NCBI GenBank assembly: GCA_016794985.1
Contig: JAEUIQ010000043.1
Location: forward strand, 124,001-188,000
DNA length: 64,000 nt
From: Planctomycetaceae bacterium
GTDB lineage: Bacteria > Planctomycetota > Planctomycetia > Pirellulales > Pirellulaceae
Reading direction: 5' to 3'
Positions 25,846 through 36,900 of the stretch are shown in pieces (position 1 is the stretch's first letter; the number at the start of each line of letters is the position of its first letter). A program made the position numbers and the translations under genes. The notes under the pieces were generated by a model that was not told the origin of the DNA, searched no databases, and saw nothing but the letters and a program-made list of their open reading frames with translations.

Positions 25846-27369
25846 TCAAGCGCGAACGAGCTTGTCTTTCAGTGCCGTGTAGGCGCGCCCAAGTCGTTGC
25901 CGCTCTTCATCGGAAAATATACCGGTGAATCCTACTCCGGCGATTAAAAAACCGCACCAGCTTAGTACGCCGGTTCGGTCGACTACCAACAAGGAGCTGG
26001 CGAGGAGATACGAGATGACACCCAGATCTAATTTCAAGCCGCGCCAAATCGCGAATAGTAACAAACCGATCGACTGACAAGCCATTCCACAGATCGTGCC
26101 GATCGTGGCTCCTTCAATTCCATGATCCGGAATAAGCAGGTAGTTTACAACACAATTGGCCACAAGTCCCAAGACCAAAGAGCCTGTAGACCAGGCGGCT
26201 ATCCCGGCACACCAGTAAAAGTTCATTAAAACAATGGTCGTCCCGCAACCCAAGTAAAAGTAAACGAGGTACGGTACGAGATAAGCGGCAGAATCATACT
26301 TCCCATTAAAAAGCAAATGGCATAACGGAGCGGCAAAAGTCGACATCACCAAGCCAGCCCCCAGTGAAACGAACCCGACCAATTTGATCGACATGTTTGT
26401 TTGCAGACTGACTTCTCGAATCCTTCCTTCCTCCCATTCCTTGGCAGTGTAGGGCAAAAGCGTCTTGCCGATCCAGGTAGTGACCGTCAGAAAAATGCCG
26501 GTCAACACGTGCATTGCTTCGTAGGCGCCCAAGTCGGCAAATACGGCCTGCGAGGTCGCAGCGTACAAGTTGACAATCATGTACTTGTCGATGGTGTAGA
26601 ACAAATTGGTCAATAAGTCAGTAAACCAAAAAAGCAGGATGACTGGAAACATCCAGCCCCAAGTGGAAGCCCAATCGAGACGCGCTTCATTGGCCGGCAA
26701 ATCGTGAATCACTTGACGATAAACTCGATAAAACATGACCAACGGAATGGCAAAAGACAAGGCAAACGCAGACAGCATTGATAGAGCGGAGGGCGGGAAA
26801 CAAATCAGGAAGCCCAAGGAGAAAATCGTAAATGTCACGGTGCTGATGAAGTTGGCTCGGGATGCGACTCGACCGTGTCGCAATGCTAGTAGCAATTCAG
26901 ACAGGAACGAAAACATGGCGAAGGGAATCAGGGCCATCGTAGTATAAACGATCAATGAGCTGCATTGATTTTCTCCGAGCACCCACAGGGAGACAGGACC
27001 TTGAAAGCCCCACAACATCAAGACGCCGAGGCTCAGAGACAATCCACAAATGATCGTTGCCTGCTGAATGAAGGCTGCCAATTGGCCTTGTTGACGATAC
27101 TTGGCAAAATAGCGACCAAAACAAGCTGGAATACTAAGCAGCACAACTGGAGAAATGGTCAGCACTAACGTTTGGAGCATTGCCCATGTGCCAAGTTCCT
27201 CAGGCGGTAAGACCCGGCAAACTATGATCGAACGTACAAATCCAATCAGTTTTTGGCCGACCGTCAAGAACAGCAAGAAGACCAAACTCGTCGCTAAGGA
27301 ATCCACCAATTGCCGCGATGGCTCCGGCTGCGCTGGGCACGATTCGGCAGGTTGGGAGACGACCGACAT
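25846..27369 (-). CDS. Polysaccharide flippase (Wzx/MATE-like, MVF superfamily)
   Basis: 507 residues with about 12-14 membrane helices. 'FVRSIIVCRVLPPEELGTWAML' in the first helix pair is typical of oligosaccharide-flippase proteins (RfbX/Wzx), as is the 'GAYEAMHVLTGIFLTVTTWIGKTLLPY' region. Such proteins move lipid-linked glycan units across the cytoplasmic membrane. Divergent from the acyltransferase and GNAT genes, which fits one exopolysaccharide locus. Also possible: a teichoic-acid or O-unit flippase; specificity cannot be read. Confidence 0.88.
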   Translation of the reverse strand: MSVVSQPAESCPAQPEPSRQLVDSLATSLVFLLFLTVGQKLIGFVRSIIVCRVLPPEELGTWAMLQTLVLTISPVVLLSIPACFGRYFAKYRQQGQLAAFIQQATIICGLSLSLGVLMLWGFQGPVSLWVLGENQCSSLIVYTTMALIPFAMFSFLSELLLALRHGRVASRANFISTVTFTIFSLGFLICFPPSALSMLSAFALSFAIPLVMFYRVYRQVIHDLPANEARLDWASTWGWMFPVILLFWFTDLLTNLFYTIDKYMIVNLYAATSQAVFADLGAYEAMHVLTGIFLTVTTWIGKTLLPYTAKEWEEGRIREVSLQTNMSIKLVGFVSLGAGLVMSTFAAPLCHLLFNGKYDSAAYLVPYLVYFYLGCGTTIVLMNFYWCAGIAAWSTGSLVLGLVANCVVNYLLIPDHGIEGATIGTICGMACQSIGLLLFAIWRGLKLDLGVISYLLASSLLVVDRTGVLSWCGFLIAGVGFTGIFSDEERQRLGRAYTALKDKLVRA

Positions 27370-27826
27370 GGGCAGTTGATTGACTCAAAAATCAGGAGGG
27401 CCTGCTGGGTGTAAGCGAAGTCAGGCCACGACTCGGCGTTGGCAATGGTCGCCCATTGAATCACGTCTGCACGTTCGTGCTGCCGATTCCGCAGTCTGCT
27501 ACTGAGAAAGCGTCAGCGCACGAACAACCAGTAGTAACGGGGACCGAGTCAGAATATAGGTCGAAATTCTATTCCCAGTATCGGAATCTATTCGCTTTGC
27601 AATCCGCACGTGGGATGTTCCTTGTAATCGCTACAATCCCGGCAGATAGAATTGGATTCATGGAATCTTGTTGATGGGGGCGGTGCCCGATGTTTTCGAT
27701 CATGAATGTAAGCTAGGTAAGTTGTCATTCAAGTTCGCAGGGTGGAATGCGTTCTGTCACCGAGTTGGAAGTCACCGTGTTTGCGGCTCGGCTTTCTTTT
27801 TTCGAATCACGCTGGATCATGAAATA
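27370..27826. other. Divergent intergenic region, flippase/acyltransferase
   Basis: 457 bases between two divergent genes of the polysaccharide block. Short open frames here have no recognisable product. It must contain promoters for both directions; none could be assigned by eye. Confidence 0.5.
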
Positions 27827-28987
27827 ATGAACTCCGACTCGATAGCAGCCGTTCCTGCCGCCGACAACAAGGAAAAATCTGGGCGGATCTTCGAACTAGA
27901 CGCTCTCCGCGCGATCGCAGCACTCAATTTGATGCTGTTTCATTTCACTTGGGTTTATAGCGAGAAGTACGGATTTACCACAGACATCCTGTACAAATAC
28001 CCCTACGGAAAATACGGCACGCAATTGTTTTTTATGCTCAGTGGATTGGTAAACGCCATGACATTGATGCGGAAGCAATCGGCGTCCTACTATATCCAGA
28101 GCCGCTTTATACGAATTCTCCCCCCGTTCTTGTTGGTGTTGGGTTTGAATTTGTTGCTGGTTCAAATGATGCCACTGCGCGACCATATTCAGTTGTCGCC
28201 TGCCATGATCGCAGCCAATGCAACGCTGCTGCCGAATCTACTAGGATATGAGTGCATCGAGCCCGTGATTTGGACTCTTCAAATCGAAATCCAATTCTAC
28301 GTCGTGCTGTTGCTGCTATTCGCATTGGGGGCGTTGCGACGTCCCTTTTGGCCGATCATGGGATGTCTATCGTTTTGCTTGGTATTCGGATACTTATCCA
28401 ACCAAATCGATGAGGCGTTGGTCGGAGCGAAGGCCTATCAAGGTTTGCAATGGCTCAACGCAGCTTTGATCGTCGAGTACTTTCCATTGTTTGCCTTGGG
28501 CATGCTGATTCATCAGGGGTACTTGGAAAAGAATCAGTGGCTCAAATATGGCAGCGGAATTGCTGTCGCAGCGATGGTTTATCATGGAATTGAAACTAGA
28601 GACGGGTCGCCTGTAGCAACGCTGCTCTTGATAGGCTTGCTATTGGCTTGCCAATTTGGCAAGTTACCCATCCTGCGCTCGAAGCCGTTATTGTTCATTA
28701 GTGGGATCTCGTACTCCTTGTATTTGTTGCACAATAATCTGGGTACAGTGATCATCTATTACTTGAATCAAATGGGGATTTCGCCCCTGCTTTGCTTCAT
28801 TTTGGCATCGGGTCTCGTGATCATTATTTCGGCGATCGCCGCCTACACGATCGAGCGTCCTTTAGGCCGCATCGTGCGTCGTGTATGGGCTACCGCGGGT
28901 GATTGGCTGAAGTCGAGAGACGTCCTTGCGAGATGTCGTTCTGTGGTTTCGGCATCTCGTCCAACTGCAAAAGAGACCAGTATATGA
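27827..28987 (+). CDS. Acyltransferase family 3 (OafA/NodX-like)
   Basis: 386 residues, about 10 membrane helices. 'ELDALRAIAALNLMLFHF' near residue 20-37 carries the R-x10-H pattern of acyltransferase-3 enzymes, and 'SGISYSLYLLHN' is the conserved late motif. Transfers acetyl or other acyl groups onto sugars at the membrane. Start ATG 27827 places the family core near the N-terminus; the longer frame adds 53 unconserved residues. Its stop overlaps the start of the next gene (ATGA), so they are coupled. Confidence 0.9.
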   Translation: MNSDSIAAVPAADNKEKSGRIFELDALRAIAALNLMLFHFTWVYSEKYGFTTDILYKYPYGKYGTQLFFMLSGLVNAMTLMRKQSASYYIQSRFIRILPPFLLVLGLNLLLVQMMPLRDHIQLSPAMIAANATLLPNLLGYECIEPVIWTLQIEIQFYVVLLLLFALGALRRPFWPIMGCLSFCLVFGYLSNQIDEALVGAKAYQGLQWLNAALIVEYFPLFALGMLIHQGYLEKNQWLKYGSGIAVAAMVYHGIETRDGSPVATLLLIGLLLACQFGKLPILRSKPLLFISGISYSLYLLHNNLGTVIIYYLNQMGISPLLCFILASGLVIIISAIAAYTIERPLGRIVRRVWATAGDWLKSRDVLARCRSVVSASRPTAKETSI

Positions 28988-30192
28988 CCATCGTTTCTGG
29001 CTTGGCCGATACTGCGCTTGCCGCCGTAGCGGTTCCTCCGACTCTGCCCGTTTCGTCCAATCGCAATTCCGAGCTTTCGGTCACCTTGATCGACTCTTCC
29101 GCGAGTTGGCAAGCCTGTGCCGCGGATTGGGATGAATTGACGCTGCGGCATCCATTGCACGGTCAAGCATGGCTGCGTTCTTGGTGGGAGGAATATGGGC
29201 AGCATCAAGGGCAGTTGGCAATTTTGAGAATCGATCACATGGGACACTGTGTGGGTTTTGCACCGCTGTTTGTGGAGCGAACCTGGAAGGGAACGGCATT
29301 ACGCTTTCTCGGAAGCGGCACGACCTGTACAGACTACTTGGATATCTTCTGTCGCCCCGAGTGGTCGGTGCGAATTGGACAAGCTTTGGGAAAGTGGATC
29401 GCATCAAGTTCTTGCCACTCGCTGTTTGGACGAATTGATCTCATCGAACTAGAGGGGCACCAGGCCAATGCCGCAGGCGTTACCGCCCTCCAGGACGCTT
29501 TGGCCCAAAGTGGATGGACAGAAGAAATTGCTTCCTTGGAAAGTTGTTGGGTTGTTTCCTTTCCGCGAACTTGGGACGAATACTTGCAGGCATTGAGCCA
29601 TCGCGGGCGGCGGCGAGCTCGGAATGCGATGAAAAACTTGCATTCCGGTTTGATGTCTTACCATGCGTGGCACGAGCATGACGAAATCGTGGCGAATTGG
29701 CAGGTCTTCGTCGAGCTCCATCAAAAGCGTCGGCACCAAAAAGGAGAGCCAGGCTGCTTCGCGGAAGGACACTTCGAGTCGTTTTTGCGCCGAGCCGCGT
29801 TCCGGTTGGCCGAACAAGGGCAAGCCTCGTTAGTGGCCCTCCGTTTGGACAACAAGTTCATTGCTGCCGCATTGCAACTTCACACTGAAAATCGAACTTG
29901 TCTTTACCAAACCGGCATGGACAGCAACTACATCAAGTTGGAGCCTGGACATGTGATCAATGCCATCATGCTGGAGTCGTGCCAAGCAAAGGGAATTGGA
30001 CAATTTGATTTCCTGCGCGGCAATGAACCCTACAAAGCCCGTTGGAATGCCTTCGCAACTCCTCTGGTGCGGACGCGACTCTGGAATCCAAGACTGACGA
30101 CTCAAGTCCGAGCTCGGATGGTGGCGATGGGACGCTGTGTCAAACAGTGGTTTAGTACCGAAACGGAAACTAGGAACAAGGAGCAGGAGTAA
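28984..30192 (+). CDS. GNAT acetyltransferase, CelD/BcsL-like (first copy)
   Basis: 402 residues. Fits the Acetyltransf_6 (CelD/FemAB-like) family: an N-terminal lobe ('HGQAWLRSWWEEYG'), a basic helix ('YLQALSHRGRRRARNAMKNL') and a C-terminal GNAT lobe ('LVALRLDNKFIAAALQL', 'GHVINAIMLESCQAKGI', 'FDFLRGNEPYKARW'). Members act in cellulose and exopolysaccharide synthesis, probably as acyltransferases on glycans or precursors. ATG 28984 overlaps the acyltransferase stop by 4 bases. A related gene follows after 3 bases. Confidence 0.85.
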   Translation: MTIVSGLADTALAAVAVPPTLPVSSNRNSELSVTLIDSSASWQACAADWDELTLRHPLHGQAWLRSWWEEYGQHQGQLAILRIDHMGHCVGFAPLFVERTWKGTALRFLGSGTTCTDYLDIFCRPEWSVRIGQALGKWIASSSCHSLFGRIDLIELEGHQANAAGVTALQDALAQSGWTEEIASLESCWVVSFPRTWDEYLQALSHRGRRRARNAMKNLHSGLMSYHAWHEHDEIVANWQVFVELHQKRRHQKGEPGCFAEGHFESFLRRAAFRLAEQGQASLVALRLDNKFIAAALQLHTENRTCLYQTGMDSNYIKLEPGHVINAIMLESCQAKGIGQFDFLRGNEPYKARWNAFATPLVRTRLWNPRLTTQVRARMVAMGRCVKQWFSTETETRNKEQE

Positions 30193-30195
30193 AGC

Positions 30196-31353
30196 ATGAA
30201 CCGATTCAAGACTAAAATAATTCGCTCTTTGGCGGAATTCCAAGCCTGTCGCACACAATGGGACGACTTGTACCACCGCTCGCGACAAATTCAGGCAACT
30301 GCCCAACACGAATTGGTCGCCAATTATTGGAAGCACTTTTTGCCGTCGGAATCAGTTTATCTGCACGTGCTGCTGGATTCCACGACCGAACAATGGCTGG
30401 CAGTGCTGCCTTTGTCTCAACACAACCTGTGGCGAATGCTGCCTACCGCACACAATTTTTCAAACCCTTGGGTCATTGGCTTAACGTGCCTCTGGGCTGA
30501 CGATGTCGAACCAGCGTCGGCGGTCAACGAACTTTTGTCTAGCGTCCGTCAAACGGGTGCCGTGATGTTGACGCTTGATCTTGTTTCTAATGAGGATCCG
30601 TTCGTCCAAGCCGTTTGCCAATCGAACGCCGGAGTCGACCAACGTGTCGTCAATTCGCTAGAGCTGTTCCGGGTGGGCAAAACAATGTTGGCTTCCTCGT
30701 GGGAGGAGTTCATCAAGTCGTGGTCGAAGAAACGTCGCCGCTTTATCCGACGCGCCTGCGAACAATTAGGCGAAGTTGGCAACTTCCAAATGCAGACATT
30801 GCACTCGGCCAAATGGCCAGAAATAGAGTCCGCATGGGCACGGTGCCTCCATGTCGAATCTATGGGGTGGAAGGGCGAAAATGGCAGCGATCTCGCCGGA
30901 AATCCGCACGCGAAAAAGTACTTTGAGAAGTTACTTCAGCACCTGTACCATAGCCAAGAACTTCGGTTTTACACGCTCGAACTGGATGGTCGCCTCATCG
31001 CCTACGATTTGGGTTATTTACGGCATCGTGTGGCGACTTCGATGAAAGTGTCTTATCATCCGGAGTTTACGGAATATAGCCCAGGGCATGTTTTGAATAG
31101 CTTGGTCATTCAGGATCTCATCGCCAAACAAGAAGCCGACTGGATCGACACCGTCGGCGAATTAAACTCCGCCAACTCGAAATGGTGCAGTGAAAGCTAT
31201 TCCTGCCAACGCATCGAAGTCAGTTTGGGCAGCTGGGTTAGTCGAACTGCCGTCCGCTCGAAAGAGTGGCTACGAGTTATCAAGCGTCGGCTGACTGAGA
31301 AAGAGGCCGCCGTCAGCAATACCGCTGCGAGTGAGTCCAACCAGGAAGACTGA
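30196..31353 (+). CDS. GNAT acetyltransferase, CelD/BcsL-like (second copy)
   Basis: 385 residues, same architecture as the previous gene but strongly diverged: basic helix 'WSKKRRRFIRRACEQLG', then 'FYTLELDGRLIAYDLGYL', 'YSPGHVLNSLVIQDL' and 'DTVGELNSANSKW'. Its ribosome site (GGAG) lies inside the end of the first copy, so expression is tied. The pair looks like an old tandem duplication, perhaps with separate acceptors or as a heterodimer. Its stop codon is immediately followed by that of the convergent E1 gene. Confidence 0.84.
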   Translation: MNRFKTKIIRSLAEFQACRTQWDDLYHRSRQIQATAQHELVANYWKHFLPSESVYLHVLLDSTTEQWLAVLPLSQHNLWRMLPTAHNFSNPWVIGLTCLWADDVEPASAVNELLSSVRQTGAVMLTLDLVSNEDPFVQAVCQSNAGVDQRVVNSLELFRVGKTMLASSWEEFIKSWSKKRRRFIRRACEQLGEVGNFQMQTLHSAKWPEIESAWARCLHVESMGWKGENGSDLAGNPHAKKYFEKLLQHLYHSQELRFYTLELDGRLIAYDLGYLRHRVATSMKVSYHPEFTEYSPGHVLNSLVIQDLIAKQEADWIDTVGELNSANSKWCSESYSCQRIEVSLGSWVSRTAVRSKEWLRVIKRRLTEKEAAVSNTAASESNQED

Positions 31354-33324
31354 TCAACTCTCGGCAACTTCGCGAATAGCTCGGATTACATCCGCCGTGG
31401 ACGGTAAGCAGCCGTATTCATAAATCGGATTGTAACCAATATGCACATCAGGTTTGGAAACCAGGCGTGGAGCGGCTAAGAAATTGCCAAACCGTTCTTC
31501 GTCGCCCAACATTTCCGCGATGATCATTTGGCCGACCGAACACGATTCCCCGTCCTCTTGGACCACCACCAATCGGCCCGTTTTCTCGATCGATTTTTGC
31601 ACGGTTTCTTGATCCCAAGGCATGATGGTTCTCAGATCAATGACTTCGACATCGATCTCATCCTGCAGACGCCGAACGGCATCTAACACCGGCTCCGTTG
31701 TATTCCCCCAAGTCACAACGGTGAGGTCTTTGCCGGGTCGTCGAATTCGAGCTTTGCCAAACGGAATTGGCGGAACAACTGCCGGCACATCCATTTGTTG
31801 CCGAAAGAGGTGTTTCGGCACCAAATAGATTACGGGGTTCTCGCTGTGCATGGCGGTCCACATCAACCCAGCCGCATCTTCTGGCGTGCTTGGAACGACC
31901 ACACGTAATCCAGGTATGTGAGCAAACAAGGCTTCGTTGGCCTGGCTATGCCACAGTGAGCCGCCCGGCAAATACGCGCCGTACGGAGCGTAAACAACCA
32001 TTGGGCAACTCCACTGCCCGAAGGTTCGCCAACGCAACGTGGATAGATTTTGGCTGATCTGGTTCCAACCTGGGCCATGAAAATCAACGAACTGCAACTC
32101 GAAAACAGGCCGCATTCCCACACTCGCCAACCCGCAGCCCACCCCCATGATCGTGGCCTCGGCCAGCGGTGAGTTGAACACACGATCCGGATAAGCTTCG
32201 CTCAAGCCCGCAGTCAAGCGAAAGACACCGCCTTTAGGATCTTCGATATCCTCGCCGAAGAAAACATAGTCCGGGTTCTGGCGCAAACCGGCCATAAACA
32301 CGGAGTTGATGGCATCGACCATTCGCCACTTCCGCCCACCTTCCAACGGAACATCGGCGGGAACAGGATCGTTGCCATACATGTGCAACATGAGTTCGGC
32401 AATTTTGGGGTCGTCACTGCCCTCGGCTTGCAAGTACTCGCGATCCACCTGATCATCGATCTGACGCTTTTCTTCTTCCCATTCCTCGGCCGTCATCTCG
32501 CCGGCCGCGACTAGTTCTCGGGCCAAAACCGTGATTGGATCGCGATGGCTCATTTCTTGGATCTCGTCCAAGGGACGATAGACGCGGTGATCATCGCTGC
32601 TCGTATGACTGCACAACCGGTCCAATTCGCAAACCATCAACGTTGGCCCTCGACCGGCTCGCGCTCGTTCAAAGGCCGTGGTCGTTGCCTCCATGACCCG
32701 ATCCGGGTGCCGGGCGTCCACGTGCTGAATGTTGCAGCCAGCTCCAAACACTCCGAGCTTGAATGGATTGAATTTGTCCGTGTTGGTACTGATTCCATAT
32801 CGATTGTCTTCCACCACAAACACGACAGGCAATTTGCGCTCGGTTGCGAACGCAACGGCCTCGTAAAACTCACCTTGACGAGTAGCCGCATCGCCGACCG
32901 TGGCCACCACCAGATTATCCGAACCTCGAAGCTGCATCGACATTGCGGCTCCGCAGGCCGGCAAGAGATTGGCAGCAGTTGGAGTTGGCACACTCCAGAT
33001 GTTGCGATTGCGGAACGAATAGTGACCCGGCATTTGACGTCCGCCACTGTTGCTCGTCCGTTTCGCAAAATACGCTAATGCCAATTCCATATTGCGAACG
33101 CCTCGAGCCAAGACCATGGCGCGATCTCGATAATATGGAAACAAATAGTCGTCAGCGTGCATTTGCATCGCCATCACGGCCAGCGTCTCATGGCCCATAC
33201 CGGCGACTTGAAACCACCCTTTGCTTTGTCGCAACAAGACGCCCTCGCGACGATCTCCTTCCCGACTCAAATACATCAATTTCAGAAGTTGGACCTTGTT
33301 ATAGGTCGCGTGCTGAGTCGTCAT
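31354..33324 (-). CDS. Fused alpha-beta E1 2-oxoacid dehydrogenase (branched-chain type)
   Basis: 656 residues, with both E1 subunits in one chain. Alpha part (about 1-320): 'AGMGHETLAV', 'GHYSFRNRN' and the thiamine-diphosphate motif 'VGDAATRQGEFYEA...VVEDNRYGIST'. Beta part (about 330-656): 'FFGEDIEDPKGGVFRLTAGL', 'NSPLAEATIMGVGCGLA' and 'IDLRTIMPWDQETV'. Decarboxylates 2-oxoisovalerate or a related 2-oxoacid and passes the acyl group to an E2 not found nearby. Start ATG 33324 is preferred over 33330 for its GAGG spacing. It abuts the convergent GNAT gene with no base between stops. Confidence 0.88.
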   Translation of the reverse strand: MTTQHATYNKVQLLKLMYLSREGDRREGVLLRQSKGWFQVAGMGHETLAVMAMQMHADDYLFPYYRDRAMVLARGVRNMELALAYFAKRTSNSGGRQMPGHYSFRNRNIWSVPTPTAANLLPACGAAMSMQLRGSDNLVVATVGDAATRQGEFYEAVAFATERKLPVVFVVEDNRYGISTNTDKFNPFKLGVFGAGCNIQHVDARHPDRVMEATTTAFERARAGRGPTLMVCELDRLCSHTSSDDHRVYRPLDEIQEMSHRDPITVLARELVAAGEMTAEEWEEEKRQIDDQVDREYLQAEGSDDPKIAELMLHMYGNDPVPADVPLEGGRKWRMVDAINSVFMAGLRQNPDYVFFGEDIEDPKGGVFRLTAGLSEAYPDRVFNSPLAEATIMGVGCGLASVGMRPVFELQFVDFHGPGWNQISQNLSTLRWRTFGQWSCPMVVYAPYGAYLPGGSLWHSQANEALFAHIPGLRVVVPSTPEDAAGLMWTAMHSENPVIYLVPKHLFRQQMDVPAVVPPIPFGKARIRRPGKDLTVVTWGNTTEPVLDAVRRLQDEIDVEVIDLRTIMPWDQETVQKSIEKTGRLVVVQEDGESCSVGQMIIAEMLGDEERFGNFLAAPRLVSKPDVHIGYNPIYEYGCLPSTADVIRAIREVAES

Positions 33325-33920
33325 GTGCATTTCCTCTCTCTTGCATTCTGAATGACGCGGCTTCGCATTCATTTCAGGCCTCAACGTCCTGGTTGGCGTC
33401 GCCAGTTTAAGGGACAACCCAGCCAACTTCTAGCCACCTAATGCGAACGTCCCCCCATCGATTCGCCCTTCGTGCAAAGCCGGTCATTACCATCCAAAGG
33501 CGGTCCTGGAAACGGTATTCACGAAAGGCACGAGGGAGGCAGCGTATGGCCCGGTCACGGGCCAAAAAGTTTGACCAATTCGTGATTAGGTTATTGCCGA
33601 CGTCGCATTAGCGATCGGCAATCGTTGCTTGTATCATTCTTCCCCGGTGCGTTTCTTCCGCGAAGACAGAGCAGTGACGTCCCGTTGAATGCTATTCGAA
33701 TAGCCGAGACATCAACGACGCATAAGGCTCCATAATCGATAGATACAGGGGCCGAAGGCGTTGTTCGGAAATTATAGCAGCCTGTCCGGTGGCTCCAAGG
33801 CCACCAACTTCGGCTCACCTCGATAGCAAGAAAACAACAAGAGCTCGGCAGTTGGACCGCCGAGCTCCGCGTGTTGCACGATTTCGAGATCAACAACGTG
33901 ACCTCGAAGTATTGGATTGA
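33325..33920. other. Intergenic region between rpoC end and E1 start
   Basis: 596 bases. The right end holds the rpoC terminator; the left part is the upstream region of the E1 gene, where its promoter must lie. Open frames in the stretch show no protein-like composition and I see no RNA gene. Confidence 0.5.
33831..33867 (-). terminator. Rho-independent terminator of the rpoBC operon
   Basis: Read on the minus strand, GAGCTCGGC, a 9-base loop and GCCGAGCTC form a perfect 9-bp stem, followed by TTGTTGTTTT. It begins 53 bases after the rpoC stop. This is the clearest intrinsic terminator in the window and closes the whole tRNA-tuf-rpo gene string. Confidence 0.88.
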
Positions 33921-36900
33921 CTAGTCATCCGAATCATCGAAATCGTCATCGAAGGACGGCAAGCCATTTCCGGGACCTGGACCCGTTCCGAACAGGTCTC
34001 CCAAAGCCGACTCCATATCCAGGGATCCGATCGAACGCCGTTCGTCGTCCGTCATGAACGAGTCAGCATCTGGAAGAGTCGATTCCGAATGGCGAGGTTC
34101 CGCCACTGGTTTTGGCGGAGTCCCCGATCCCTCACGTTCCAACAGTGGGAACGACTGCTCCAAGGTCGGCGCCTGGTGCTGGACCAAATCGCTCAGCACA
34201 TCGACGTTGTACTGAACTTGGCTTTCCAAGTACTTACGGAACCCCGTACCCGCTGGAATCAGGTGGCCCAAAATCACGTTCTCCTTCAAGCCAACCAGAT
34301 GATCCGACTTGCTGGCCAAGGCCGCTTCCGTCAAAACCTTGGTCGTTTCTTGGAATGACGCTGCCGAGATAAAACTTGTACTTTGGACCGCCGCCTTGGT
34401 AATGCCTAACAACTGAGTGGAAGCGGTTGCGGGCTTCGGGTTGGTGCCCTTCGCAGGCTTGCCGCCCATCTTCTCGGTTTGATCATTGACCTCTTGGAAT
34501 TTCTCCCGAGGGATAATCGTTTCTGCCGCAAACTCGGTGTCGCCTCCATCGACGATTTTGACACAGTTTTTCAAGTTTTCGTTGACGCGGCGGAAATCGA
34601 AGCGGTCGCAGATCAGACCCGGCAACATATTACTGTCACCTGGTTTTTCAATCCGAATTTTTCGCAACATTCGCGCGACAATGATCTCGATGTGTTTATC
34701 GTTGATCTCCACACGTTGGGCGCGGTAGACCGATTGCACTTCATTGAGCAAATACTCTTGAACTGCTTCTTCGCCGGAAACTCGCAAGATGTCGTGTGGA
34801 ACCAAAGGTCCATCGATCAGCGATTGTCCCGCTTTCACGTGGTCACCCGAGTGAACCAAGAATCGCTTGCCTGGTGGAACCAAGTGCTCGATTTCTTCCC
34901 CGTTGGGGCTGCGCACGATAATCGCCCGTTTACCACGTCGCTTCTCGGCCTGAATTTCTACCACGCCATCCACTTCGGAAAGTACGGCAGGTTCCTTAGG
35001 TTTGCGAGCCTCGAAAATTTCCGTAACACGCGGCAAACCACCCGTGATATCGGACTGACCGGTCGCTTCCCGCGGAAGTTCAGCTACGCTCGAACCCGCT
35101 TTGATGAAGCTACCGTCTTTGACCATGATGTTCGCCCGCTCTGGCAAATAATAGACATCCAACGCCTTGCCGTTTTCGTCCTCGATAACGACGTGCGGGT
35201 AGTACTCGCCCTTGTGCGAGACAATAACCATGCGTTCGGTACCGGAGCCATCGTCTTCGATAGCCATCGTTTCGCCTTCTACGATGTCTTCGTAGCGGAC
35301 CTTACCGGAAACTTCAGCCAGAACCGGAACCGAATACGGATTCCACGAGCAGACCGCTTGACCGACCTTGACTTTACCACCATCCGCGACGCGGAGGGTA
35401 GCACCGGCGGGAACCCGATGTTGTTCGACTTCACGACCGCGATCATCCAAAATATGGATTTCACCGTTCCGTGTCAGCACAATGTTCTCGCCATCTTCAT
35501 TGGTGACATAGTGCATGCGAACGAAGCGTGCCGTACCCGCACGCCGGGCTTTGGCTTCGCTTTCAATATTCGCCATGGTCGCCGTACCACCAAAGTGGAA
35601 CGTCCGCATGGTCAGCTGCGTGCCAGGTTCACCGATACTTTGTGCGGCAATGATTCCAACCGCCATACCCTCTTCAACCAAGGCACCGGTAGACATGTCC
35701 ATTCCGTAGCATCGCCGGCAGCAACCCAACGCCGCTTCACAAGTCATTGGGCTTCGCACTTGGATTCGCTCCAGCCCGATTTGCTCGATCTTCCGCGCTG
35801 CATCGGCAGTAATCATTTCGTTGGCACCCACGATTTTTTCGTCGGTGAACGGATTGACAATACTATGCAAGGACACCCGACCCGTGATCGCCGTCGCCAA
35901 TCGAACTTCGACTTGTTCGCCGCGGTATACGACTCCCTTGGTAATGCCTTGTTTCGTACCACAGTCTTCCGTTGTGATGACCACGTTCTGAGCCACATCG
36001 GCTAGTTTACGAGTCAAATAACCCGAGTCCGCGGTTTTCAACGCCGTATCAGCCAAACCTTTACGAGCACCGTGCGTCGAGGAGAAATACTCGAGCACGT
36101 TCAGCCCTTCCCGGAAATTAGCTTTGATCGGGGTCTCAATGATTTCACCACTTGGCTTGGCCATCAACCCGCGCATGCCCGCTAATTGGCGAATCTGTTC
36201 GCGACCACCGCGAGCACCCGAGTCGGACATCAGGTACACCGGATTGATGTAACCACCGCCGCGGAAGTCCGTCTTCATCGCGTCCATCATCGAATTAGTA
36301 ATCGTCTCGCGGGCATTGGTCCATGCTTCCAATACCTTGTTGTAACGCTCTTTCGACGTGATAACGCCTCGCTCGTACAACTTGCGATACTTGACGACTT
36401 CCTTGTCGGCGTTCGCAATCACTTCCTCTTTTTCTGGTGGCGTCAACAAATCGTCGGTCGCAAAGGACAGTCCACTGCGGGTGCTTTCGCGGAAACCCAA
36501 CTGGTTCATGTCGTCCAATAACTTGATCGTGGCACGTCGGCCAAGCATCTGGTAGCAGTCCGAAATAACCGTCGACAAGTTACTACTCTTCATCGTGTAG
36601 TTGTAGTAATCCATCGAGGGATTCAAGATCTGGTTGAACAACATGCGACCGTAACTAGTTTCAATCCGTCCGCCTGGTTTTGTCGCCCGATCGTCTTCCG
36701 CGTTGCGGCAATGCTGGTGCTTGGGCAAGCGATAGCTGATCTTCGCGTGCAAATCCAAAACGCCCTGCGAATGAGCCATTTCAACTTCAGCAAAACTGCT
36801 GAACTTCATCCCTTGGCCTTTGACGTCGGGCAACATCGTTGTGATGTAATAACAACCCATCACGGTGTCCTGCGAAGGCGACATGATCGGCTTGCCATTC

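Noticed and set aside
27456-27674. 72-codon frame in the flippase/acyltransferase gap
   Set aside because: No motif and no ribosome-binding site; composition not protein-like.
34479-36005. 508-codon open frame opposite rpoC
   Set aside because: Antisense shadow of the strongly conserved rpoC frame; the translation is His/Arg/Phe-rich with no domain.
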